From Beverwykella pulmonaria (lineage: Eukaryota; Ascomycota; Dothideomycetes; Pleosporales; Melanommataceae), in NCBI GenBank assembly GCA_001599595.1, contig BCHH01000015.1, positions 773,431 through 837,430 on the forward strand: a DNA stretch of 64,000 nucleotides, read 5' to 3'. The position numbers were made by a program, and so were the translations under genes. The notes under the pieces are model-generated. The model was given only the letters and a program-made list of their open reading frames with translations, was not told the origin of the DNA and did no database searches. Below are positions 33,510 through 43,231 of the stretch, piece by piece. Each line of letters starts with the position of its first letter. Position 1 is the stretch's first letter.

Positions 33510-35220
33510 CTATGATTTTTCTACTTTCGCTATCTCTTTCTCCTCCCTTTCCATCACATTCTCCTTTTCACTGATAACCTGCATTGCCCCCTCCCCCGTT
33601 CTCCCCAACCCCAAATGTAGCACACCAAGCTCATCTGGCTTTATTTTCCCGACGTCCTCTGGCACCTTCCCGCCCTCGTCCACCCCCCTCGGCTTGAATC
33701 TCTCCAATTGCGGCGGATCAACAATCTCTTTTACAAACCTCACCACCTGGACCTCACTGGCATTCATCAGCGCAAGATGCCTCCTCATCTCCCTCTCCTG
33801 CTGTGCCTCTTCGCCCAACCCATGGCCCTCCTTTGCCTCCCGCGCATCGTACGTCTTCATTTCTTTCTCGCACTTCTCCGTGGTTTGGGCGAGGATCGCT
33901 TGCATGCTCGCCAGTACCTTCTGGCATGCTTTCGCGAGCGGGAGTTCTTCTGCAGGCACGTCGTCCGGCGAGCGCCAGCTCGGTCGGAGTAAGAGATTGG
34001 GCGTTGACGAGTTGTGTACGGCTTCGATGAGGCGCGGAATGGTCAGTGCGGCGAACATGTCGCCTGTGCCTGAGAAGAAGAGTGGGAGCTGTGGCGTGTC
34101 GATGCGGAAGAGGCGCGGTTTGTAGTCTGAGGTTGCGGTGGAGCCGATGATGGTGAGGTTCTCAGGTTCTTCGGGCGCAGGAGCGGGGGCGAGCGAGGGC
34201 GAGGAGGTTGCGGGTTGTGATGTCGGCCATGAGGACGGGTGCGAGGTTTCAGCTGAGCGTTCTAGGGACAAGGTGGGTGTTTGCCGACCGGATGGTGGTT
34301 TGGACGCTGCTCGGGATGGGGCTCTGGACGGGAGCGTCTGGTTGTCACGTGTGAGGCGCAGAGACGTTATGATGACGTGGGGTACTTGGTAGGTCTTGTG
34401 GAGAACTTGGATCGCGGCCGCGAGGGAGGTAAGGTCGGTGATGGTCATGTCGGAGAGGGTTCTAATGGAGATCTCTTGTCAACGAATGTTTTTTTCCCTC
34501 TTGACTCGGAGGGTTGCGGGACTCACTCGGCCTCGAACTGATTCGGGAGAATCAGGTCTGCCTCCCGGAGGAGCGCCTTGTACTCCGGCACTTCGTCCTC
34601 TGGTATGTAGAGCTTCCCATTGTCTCCCATTACTGGATCCAACACTGTCCCGCGTTAGCCATCACCCCTCTCCACCCCAGACGTGCCCTAGACTCACCCC
34701 AAAAGAACGACCCGGGCTTTGTCCCCGCATTGAACTTGATATCTCGGCCAATCTTCCCCACGGCTTGGACCGCTTCGGCGCTGGGCATGTATCCAGTCAA
34801 CAATAGATCGAAGTTGCTTAGGTTGGATTGGCGCAAACCCTCGTAGAGGTCCGCTATCTGCTCTGCCGACGTCTTCGTGCCTTTGACCTGCTTGTATGCA
34901 GTGTGATTGCCTGTTGACGAGATTAGCATCCTATTTCAGCATTTTTGCCAAAGCTGATGAAGCATGCTTACTGTAGTGGACCGTGTTGATCGCAGAGACG
35001 TCGCATCCCAAGGACTGCATGACGAACGTCGCCATCTTGTTGCCCACGTATCTCGGTTACATCTTAGCCATACGCGCATCGCTTTCCTTCGAGAAACTCA
35101 CCCATGAACTACCTATTGCTGATTAGTCGATCAAGCCTTTGCGACGCATTCGCGCATGACTCTTACATGGCTGGCGATCGCGAGAACCCGCGTCTCGGGT
35201 ACCAGCGTGTCGGAAGCCAT
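33510..35220 (-). CDS. BUD16: Pyridoxal kinase
   Basis: Six exons (35220-35167, 35112-35102, 35051-34972, 34910-34698, 34644-34527, 34461-33510) give 475 residues; all phases agree. Exon 2 is only 11 nt and completes SHVVHGYVGNKM, the conserved start of pyridoxal kinases. Further motifs are [54 protein letters not shown] and [12 protein letters not shown], the last holding the catalytic GTGD. The enzyme phosphorylates pyridoxal, pyridoxine and pyridoxamine with ATP. The protein is much longer than the usual 300-350 residues: a Ser/Pro/Ala-rich insert of about 60 residues (near 205-270) precedes the GTGD strand, and a Glu/Lys-rich tail of over 100 residues follows the core. Both look disordered. 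Confidence 0.93.
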
Positions 35221-35565
35221 CCGCGACCAAGAGGGAAGTTGCTAAAGGGAGAGAGGAGGGCGTGGACAAGTGCAATGCAGGCGAGGATGCACGAGTGTCA
35301 GTGTAGGTGTGGGTGTATATTGTTGATTTTTTTCTTTATCTGATCGCCCGACGCGCTGACGTCGACGCGGGGGATACCCCGCGCTCACTGCACACACCGA
35401 AGGCCTGGGACCAACTCCGCAAAAGCGCTCGCCAATCTACCCACCCCCCGCCCCGTATGAACCCGATAGACGCTTCGCATGCATGGAACGATATTACACG
35501 CCCACAATAATCCCACGTGCATCCTAAAGACATGCCGCTCGCTTCGTAGACTCGTCGTCAAATGC
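35221..35565. other. Intergenic stretch between pyridoxal kinase and PCNA genes
   Basis: Holds the promoter of the pyridoxal kinase gene and the 3' end of PCNA, both on the minus strand. No gene is seen. Confidence 0.5.
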
Positions 35566-36550
35566 TTACTCCTCGTCGCCAATCTAGCCCTGTTAGCAGC
35601 GTTCAGAGAGCAGTAAGGATTAGGTAACGTTACCTTGGGCGCGAGGTAGAACCTCAGGTAGCTGTTGCTCTGAAGACCGTACTCGACGAGGAGTGGGACC
35701 TCGTTGGAGAGACACAGCTTGACCTGGTCGGACATGCCGCTGGCCTTGCAGAAGTTGACCAGATACTTCAGAGAAAAGGTAAGAGAGACAGGCTCTGTCA
35801 GATCGATTTCGACATTGAGGTCTGGCTTTTCCACATCGGTGTGGCTTCGTAGCTGGATGGAGCCTGAGCCGATGTCACCCGTGCACTTGAAAGCCACGCC
35901 GTCCTTTGCGCACTCAATGGAAACTGGGGTCGTTCGTCAGCGTTGCATAACATGCACTGTCACGGGAGCACGCACCAGACTCCGAAAGGGCGCTGAGATC
36001 TCGGCAGATGCGCTGGAACTCGGCCGCGGGCATCTTGATGGTTGCTGCGTATTCCGTCTCCGGGATTCCCAGGTGCTCCTGATCAATGTCCATGAGCTTG
36101 ATGTCGTATTCGCTGATCCTGTCTGTGGCGGTGCTCTCGAAGACCAGATTGACAACATCCGGTGCGTCTTCGGCCTTGAGCGTCAGAACATCGTCGCTCT
36201 GTGCCGCGCGCAGAACCTTGGTGAGCGAGCCCAGGTTGATTCCGAGGGCAATGTTGCGGTCGCAGCGGAAGGGTTCGAAGGCGTCCGACCTCAGCAACAT
36301 GGACACAAGGGCGACGTGGGAATTGTCCATGGCCTGGAGCGCGATGCCCGAGTCATTGCAGTCGAAATTGCAATCTTGAACCAGGTCTTTGATAGCATCA
36401 ACCACCTGCAGGAGTGTCAGACGTGTACACGTGTAGGGGAGGGTGTCGCTGACCTTCTTGAGCAGGCTGGCCTGGTTTAAACGTGCCTCCAGCACTGCGG
36501 ATGGTTAGCAGGCAGCCCAGCCGCGAATGCTGCAAGCAAAAAGACGTACT
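35566..36550 (-). CDS. POL30: Proliferating cell nuclear antigen (sliding clamp)
   Basis: Five coding pieces (36550; 36494-36454; 36405-35976; 35923-35634; 35583-35566) give 259 residues, the usual PCNA length. The first piece is a single base: the start codon appears split, A at 36550 and TG at 36494-36493, with a 55-nt intron between. The body shows [43 protein letters not shown], the interdomain region, [12 protein letters not shown] and LRFYLAPK followed by IGDEE. PCNA forms a homotrimeric ring around DNA and tethers polymerases and PIP-box proteins. The 48-nt second intron is in frame without a stop, so unspliced reading adds foreign residues after KK. It shares a long GC-rich gap with EMC6. 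Confidence 0.95.
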
Positions 36551-37182
36551 GGTTCTATGAGATGAGAAGAGGGGGTTTGGATGGCGAGATTGTGAAAAAT
36601 TTCTAAAAGTTAGGGTCGCAGGAGAGTGAGGGCGAAGAGTTGGGGTGAGTTTGGGCGGAGGCAGAAATGAGGGTCAAGAAACGCGATAGTGGGCGAACGC
36701 GCTTCGACGCGCTGCACGCTAAAATCAATTAAGATGCGCACAGACATAAAATATCACAACCACGAGCCTGTCCAGACGACCATCCTACAGTCTATGGGCT
36801 GCTGTTGGAGCCTGACAAACGTTTGGGACTCGGTTGAATACATGTTGGAGATAATTAGGTGAGGACGTTACCTCTCTAGACACCGTGTCCCTCCAAAACA
36901 GGCGCATACCCTACACTGCGCCTTCTGTATCTGACCTTGGAAAAGAGCACCGTTCCGCTAAGCCCATGCAAACCATGCGTCTGTCTTCACCATGCGACTA
37001 GGGCGCTCACCGCCAAAGGTACATACGGCGAAGGCGAGCGGAGGCAATGGAGGTCCCGCAAAGCATGCCCTCTGAAGAGTAGTGTTTGATGCCCATGTAT
37101 ACAGCGTGCATGTCGCCACCGCCCTCCGCCTCCAATTGATATGACCGTGATGTGATGGCCCATCAAACCATGCCATCCATTC
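36551..37182. other. Region between PCNA and EMC6
   Basis: Contains the PCNA promoter and leader and the 3' flank of EMC6, both genes being on the minus strand. No other gene is supported. Confidence 0.5.
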
Positions 37183-37579
37183 TCATGCTCTTACAAGGCC
37201 GTAGAAGAGAGTCCACGTCAGCACGAAGCTGCTCAGCCCACTGACCACATCGCCTCCCCATAAGTCTCCCAGCGGCTGGTGGAAGTACTCGCTTGGTTTT
37301 CCCTCTGTCCGGAAGCTGAAGATGAACCCGGAGACGATCAGCGTGCCGACGAGATAGAAGAGGAAGCCCGTGTATGACTCCATCCCCAGGGCACCCGCGG
37401 CGGCCCCGAACAGAGACGCCGTGAGACTTCGAATGTTCGAGACCACCTGCGCGGCGCGAGTGTTAGCGAGTGTGTTTTCTTGGAAATCATGTCTCCGGGT
37501 GACTGGAACCTACCTGTGTGTTGTGCTGCATGCTGGTCAACACGATGGGCTTGATCGCTAGCTCCCGTTCTTCGTTCAT
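37183..37579 (-). CDS. EMC6: ER membrane protein complex subunit 6
   Basis: Two exons (37579-37514 and 37446-37183; 67-nt intron) give 109 residues, matching the family length. The protein starts MNEERELAIKPIVLTSMQHN and continues NIRSLTASLFGAAAGALGME, then a second span (GFLFYLVGTLIVSGFIFSF) and a third near the C-terminus (FVLTWTLFYGLVRA). EMC6 is a core membrane subunit of the ER membrane complex, which inserts tail-anchored and multi-pass proteins. The start codon was chosen because exon 1 supplies the conserved lead into the first span; without it the second exon has no ATG. Confidence 0.92.
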
Positions 37580-38404
37580 GGTGAATGTGACGGTGACCGG
37601 CTGTGCGGCTGCGCTGAGAATCTTGGGAAGATACGAGGGATTTCCTGTAATGAAGCTGTACGCGCGCGAGACGCTCGGGTCGGCCGAGTGGTGGTTGAGC
37701 GCGATGGAAGGATATGGCCGTCTTGGAGGTCTGTTGAGGCAGGTTACCGCGGCGCGCAGTGTTCGTCCAGGGGTGGTCGGAATGCTCGGAAAACAATGAA
37801 GTCAGAGTTCGCCTCGCAAGATAAGCAGCGACTCGTAGGAATGACTGCAGGCCGGAACGGTGTGGATGGGAAGATGCGGGAGCAGGCGTTGCGCCGGCTC
37901 GGTGCAGCTTCGCCAAAAGTTCGTCCGTGCAGGCGCGCAAAGCCCGAGCGTCATGGATCCAGCGACAACGTTTTCCCGGGGCATCGTGTTGCATTTTCGA
38001 CTCGGACGATACACGTGTCTGTGCACGATCAGTTCGCAAAATCGCGCGGCAATGGAATTTAGCATCAGGCATGTAGGTGAATGTTGCATTGCAATCACGA
38101 TAGGCGTTGAACAGATGAGAATGAATGAATGAGGGCTTCTATTGCTACGCAGAACACAACCAAGGCACCAGGCCGGGGTGTGGTACTGCAAACCATGGTC
38201 TTTGAAACCAGTCCATGCAAGAACGTAGATGAGATACCTAGGACATGATATCACGTTTGAGGAGAAATTTAGAAGCGTCTTGAGTAAAGGTACTGTGGCA
38301 GACGCAGTAGAACTTTGCAAGGGCACACTTGATCCTTTTTTGCCCTGTCTAAATCTGTTCAACACGCCTGATATTCTCCTTAGATGTGATAGCACGTAGT
38401 ATCG
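37580..38404. other. Intergenic stretch upstream of EMC6
   Basis: Holds the EMC6 promoter (GC-rich) and the 3' flank of the next minus-strand gene. Long open frames here on both strands are GC-driven shadows without family similarity. Confidence 0.4.
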
Positions 38405-39521
38405 CTAATTGCGTGAGTCCAACGGCAAAGGCCCGTATTCGTCGAGATATCTGGGACAAGTCAGGGGCCCGCTCGGAAAGTGTCATAGTGTTCCACTCAC
38501 TGCTGCAGGTGGAGGGGAAGATTGTAGCCCGCAATTTCACTGGCTGTCCGTAGATATCTCAGGGCTTCTTGAAAATAGTGCTGGTTTACCCGAAGGGAAG
38601 AGACGTTGCCCAAGCTCATACAGGCTTCTGCCGCCTTCAGACTTATCAGCGTACAGAAGGCTGAGAGACGAACGTAGACACTTACGGTGGAAAGAAGGGG
38701 TCCACTCAGTTTCCCTTGCGCTTGAGCCGCATCAGCTGCGTGCTTGAGGTAGTCAAATGCTGGCAGAAGAATGCCTCGGGCTTCAACATAATCGGCGGTC
38801 TGAAGTCGGTCCTCTGCTTCCATCGCTGCTATACTCGCCTGCCGTTGCTCTTCGCTTTGAGAAAGTGGATGTCCTTGGCTTGCTCCGCTGCTGATCGAAT
38901 CTCGTTCTGCGTGATGTATCCTCGCGAGGGATTTCTGAGACCGAAGAAGCCAGTTCCGTCCAATCACTGCAAAACGGTTAGCAGGCTACGACACGGAGGA
39001 AGATGGTATCCAGTGAGGAAGCTCTACATCAGCAAGACCCCCTCTGCCAGATACAGCCGTGCTTTGTAGAGCCAAGCTGGTCCTTCTGGCTTTGTGCCAG
39101 AATTCTTTGCAGAGCTGGGAGAAATCTACTTACAAGCAAGCAGCTCAACGTCCTCCGGATAGACTTGAAGCAGTCGTAACGCTTGTCTCAAGCACCAATC
39201 CGCTATATCCAGCAGGCCGCCGTTGTCAGCGTCTGCGTAGGCTACGCGCTGGAACACAGAGACCAACGGCAGCTGCCATTGTTTCCGTGCTTCGTCGGGT
39301 GTGGTGTCAAGAAGCTCCAACGAAGCGGTAATGTTCCTGATAGCTTGTATTTGATCTCGCCAGCCATCAGGAGCTGTATCCAGTGTTGCGGCAATCAGCT
39401 CTACCGTGGACATGAGCGTCCTAACCATATGTTCGTCCATCGATGCCAGACCAACGAGACCATACGATAGGATGTCGACTGGCTTACCAACAAACTGCTC
39501 AAAATAAACGTGATCGACCAA
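38405..39521 (-). CDS. Unidentified helical protein, 5' end uncertain
   Basis: Three joined exons are clear: up to 39521 down to 39134, 38966-38501 and 38450-38405 (introns of 167 and 50 nt, phases agree). The translation is helical and repeat-like (DILSYGLVGLASMDEHMV, APDGWRDQIQAIRNITASLE, QVYPEDVELLALIGRNWLLR, KSLARIHHAE) and ends LQQYLDEYGPLPLDSRN. It looks like a conserved fungal protein with TPR-like or transcription-factor-like helices, but I do not recognise it. No ATG opens the first frame; an internal ATG (MDEHMVRT) is possible. Upstream exons probably exist: minus-strand frames at 39678-39828 encode GEYLWLWLSRCLEICHIPG and a His/Ser-rich continuation, ending near splice-like sites. 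Confidence 0.55.
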
Positions 39522-39831
39522 GCCAAAGGAGGGTTGTGAATAAGTGCAGACAAAGGCTGACGGGTGTCTTACGAGTATGGCAGAGGACTAATTATAAGAA
39601 AAAAGAGCTTGGAGAAATGACTGTGGTGAAAACGAGAAGTGGCTGAAGTGACAAGAAGGAAGGGTTGCACCTACCAACTAGGATAGGCTAACAGAATGCT
39701 TGCTGGAGTAGGTAGAGGCGAGGTGACGATAGATGAAGAAGGATGTGGGCTGACCAGGGATGTGGCAGATCTCTAGACACCTTGACAGCCACAACCAGAG
39801 GTATTCGCCAACCGTGTTCTGTGCAAGTCAT

Positions 39832-41215
39832 GGTGTTTAGACATGCAGGCTACCTGGCCTAGACATAATACTCGCCACTAGGGTGGACGAGGCGGGTGAC
39901 TAGGACGCAGCCTTACTTACGATGCTACAGGCAAGAATGGCCGAGCAGGTTGTGCTGTACCTGGCCGACACCGTCTGTGTGGCGACGGGTCCTCGAAGCG
40001 TCTACGGGACTTGTCTCGAACAGGTTTCCTCGCTCATAAGCAGCCCTGGAGGGCTGATGAAGCCGGTCATGCGGAGGCAGACGCACCGCGGACCAGGTGG
40101 GTTACTTTTAGCATCGAGCGAAAAGCCACTCGGCAGTATGAAACGTCCGAGCCTCGATGTCAAGACAGCTTCATGACGATTGGGAGCAGCATCCGGGGTG
40201 TGGTGTGTGATGTATAATGGCAGAAGAAGATGGATGCGTGAAGTTCAGCTGGATGAATTAGTAGACTACTCCATAATTGGGTGACGAATGTGTCAGCACA
40301 CGTAGTGGGACGCTAAAACCCGGGTTATCCCGCAACGAACCAGTGTGGAAAGCACCGCGATGCCGATTAACCTCTCACGTCCGAGTCCTCGGCGCCCGGC
40401 CGCAGATGCAAGGACTTGCTCTCTCGTCCGCGCCGAAGCCGCCGTTCACTAGGTGCGGCCGATGCCGAGTTGCTGGCCCCACGCATATCAACCTCTACTG
40501 TATTGTGATAAAGCAGACGGGTAGACAGGGTGGAGTAAAGCAATAACAACCCTCTGCAGCTCTTCCTGTCATTGCGTAAGTCAACAATAGCCCACGAGGT
40601 GACGGTAATGAACTAGCGCAGGCCGCTGCTGGTGTACTTTTCTAGATACTTCCTGCAAATGGTCGAAGTGCGCACCGCTGTAAGGCTGAAGATGGATAGA
40701 CGCGTGGGGTAGAGGTAATAGTAATCAAAGACCATGCGGACCTAGGTACGCGGCCAGTCCCAAGTCGAAGATAAAGAAAACAAGGAAACATGGCGATGCA
40801 AGTAGATAGTCGGGCGGCACGCCTACAGCACAGTAGCATGCGTCTCTTCGCGAGACATGTCACCCGTGTCGGCTGGTGTGGGTCGACGTTGAAGGGTTCA
40901 GGCACGTTCGACTTTGGACCCCAGGGGTCCAGGCCCTGCAGCCAATTAACCGCCAACCATCGGTTCATCTCCGAACCCATGTGGAGCAGCCGCCGACGAC
41001 GTTTCGACGATCCTCCTGCTTGCCGTTGCGTTCACCGTCAACCTTCTTCGTGTCCTCAGGCAACACAAGCACGAGTCGACGCACAACTGGCCATCACATA
41101 CCTCGACACCTCGACACCTCCACGCCTCCACATATCCATCCTCCCGTCCCAGTGCATCTTGCCTCGAGCGCACGTGCATCTCCCGAGCAGCTGCGCAACC
41201 CACGAGACGCCAAAC
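39832..41215. other. Intergenic stretch upstream of the vezatin-like gene
   Basis: No supportable gene. Short frames on both strands only; the last 200 bases are C/A-rich, as in fungal promoters and leaders. Confidence 0.45.
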
Positions 41216-41224
41216 ATGAGGTAG
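41216..41224 (+). promoter_or_regulatory. Two-codon upstream open reading frame
   Basis: ATG AGG TAG lies directly before and in frame with the main ATG at 41225, with no spacer. Ribosomes that start here would end at the base before the real start codon, so this could lower or tune translation by leaky scanning or reinitiation. This depends on where transcription starts. Confidence 0.5.
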
Positions 41225-43231
41225 ATGGAGAACGTTATCTTCGAGGACTCGCCCTTGGCGGAATATCTGGAGGGTGAGCTCTCCCCCCGACGTGATTAGG
41301 AATCCAACTCGCACTGACGCTATGCCAGGCGCAGGAAGAGGAAGCTTGCCTCCGTCGCCTGCTTCATCATCCACTTCGAATTCGCCCCCCGCCCAGAGCT
41401 TCGCGCCGCGAGGGCTGTCCACCCTCCAGGAAAGGATCCGGGACAAGCTTCCACGTCCGCTGCATATCCACGCCTCGCGACATGGCTCAATCGCGCACAT
41501 CCACAGCGCATGGTCGGTACGTGCATCGGCCCCTTCACCGCTCATGGCGCCATCGCTAATCCGCAACCCCAGAGAGCCGTCAATTCGCGGCTGGGTCGAG
41601 TAGATAACCAGCGATTCCTCGAGCACTTTCGCTACCTTGTCGTCGCCTCCCAGCTCCTCGGTGAGCAGAGCGGGCTCCGGGCCGCTGCCTTCCCCAACTT
41701 CGCGGCCGATGGACGCGCTGGGCCACCACAGGAGTTCAAGGTGGCTACCACCAGCCTGTTGGGCGCTGCCTTGACGGGAGTGGCTGCCTTTACCATAGTC
41801 TGGCTCGTCCACTGGTCTCGAAGACAAGCGTCTGGTCTTAGCAAAGGCCGACTGCTTGTGGTCCTTGCCGTGTTCGCTGCAGCGGCCACAGCGTGCTATG
41901 CCTATATGCGCCGGCAGTGGCTCCAGTATCTTCGACACCAAGCTGTGGAAGGAGCATCGACCTTGGTCGCGAACCTGCAGGCCTTTGAAACTTCGACGTC
42001 ATCGGCCCTCGCATTAATCCAGGAGGTGGAGCTTGTTTCACGCGGTTACCGCCTGTGAGTAAAACTTGTGCCTAAAGTCCAGGACGCTTACTCACTTCCC
42101 GATAGCAGCAGTCCCCTCCCGCCCATCTCGAGACTCGAGGAAAAAGGTCAAGCCCGCCGCTGTCAACGCCTGCGTCGGAGTCTCCGCGCCGCCTTTGCCG
42201 AGAGCATACCCGTTCTAGCAGAACAATGTGGCATCCTCAGGCAGCTTATCGAGGAGGATGACCTGGAGAAGTACCTCGACGTCTACGACATCAACAACCC
42301 CGATCTACAAGAAGCGGCACTTGGCTTCTCCGCGTCAGAGTTCGAAGACGCAGAGACCCTGAAAGCGCTTCGGACCCTGCAGTACCGACTGTCTACATTA
42401 CGCCGTGTTTACTTGTGCTCTCTTCTTGCCCTAGAAGCCGATGGCGGAAAGCCTGACTTCGCCCGATGGAGCGTGGCTGTAGATTCCATGACCATAATGG
42501 GAGCCACGACTGGGCTATGGGGCGAGAAAATCAATCGCATTCTGGCTGAGGAAGAGCAGTTTGCGCTACCCTCTCCCTTGAAAACTCAATCGACGCCAGG
42601 CCGAGATCGTCTGCGGAACTCGGTCCGGAAACTCAGCTCCCTATCCCAAGGTATACGCGGTCTACAGGCGAAAATGCAGATTCTCCGCGAGGAGTCGAAC
42701 AAAAGTCTGGAGGGGTCTGAAGATGTGACGGAGCTTGGGTCTCACCTCATGGCACAATACGAGTCCATCGGCGCTGATCTAAAGAGCCTTGTCCAGGCCT
42801 GGGAAGCCGGCAAAAATGCCCTCGCCGTCAACATTGTCCGCCACGAACGGCGTATATCCCAAGCTTCCAGTGGCATGCGATCGCCAGTCCCAAGCCTGGG
42901 AGGCCTCACTGCCGTCGATGAGGGTAGCCCCTCGGACGCGCTCCGAGCCCTAAACGGAGGCTATCTAAGCTCACAGCAGTCCGCACCCTCAAGTGTGGAA
43001 GGCAGTAACTCTGACGACGAGATTTTCGAAGCCATTGCGATTCCGCGAACGCGTCCCCCGTTACTGTCGAGAGAGGAACGCATGCAGAAGCTTCAGGACG
43101 ACCGCGTGAAACAGGCCACGTTAAGAGAGCAGAGGGATGCCAACAACAAAATGATGAGAGAGCTAGAATCGGTGATAAATCTACGACCACAGCGGACCAC
43201 AGCCCCCGGCGCACGAGTAACGAGTATCTGA
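41225..43231 (+). CDS. Vezatin-like peroxisomal myosin-receptor family membrane protein
   Basis: Four exons (41225-41273, 41329-41516, 41573-42054, 42106-43231) give 614 residues. Start: MENVIFEDSPLAEYLEGAG, followed by a Ser/Pro-rich stretch. Two closely spaced membrane spans follow (about 130-150, LLGAALTGVAAFTIVWLVHW; about 165-182, LLVVLAVFAAAATACYAYM), then a long helical cytosolic part with charged coiled-coil-like segments and a disordered acidic C-terminus. The arrangement matches the fungal vezatin family (myosin-binding motif of peroxisomes); yeast Inp2 is a peroxisomal receptor for myosin V. The last acceptor is a TAGCAG pair (42105 or 42108), changing one Ser. Target organelle is inference. 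Confidence 0.8.

Noticed and set aside
37338..38395. Two overlapping minus-strand frames of about 200-240 codons upstream of EMC6
   Set aside because: They overlap the EMC6 exons in the wrong frame or lie in GC-rich flank, with no recognisable domain.
40946..41941. 331-codon minus-strand frame opposite the vezatin-like gene
   Set aside because: It is antisense to exons with clear membrane spans and conserved order.
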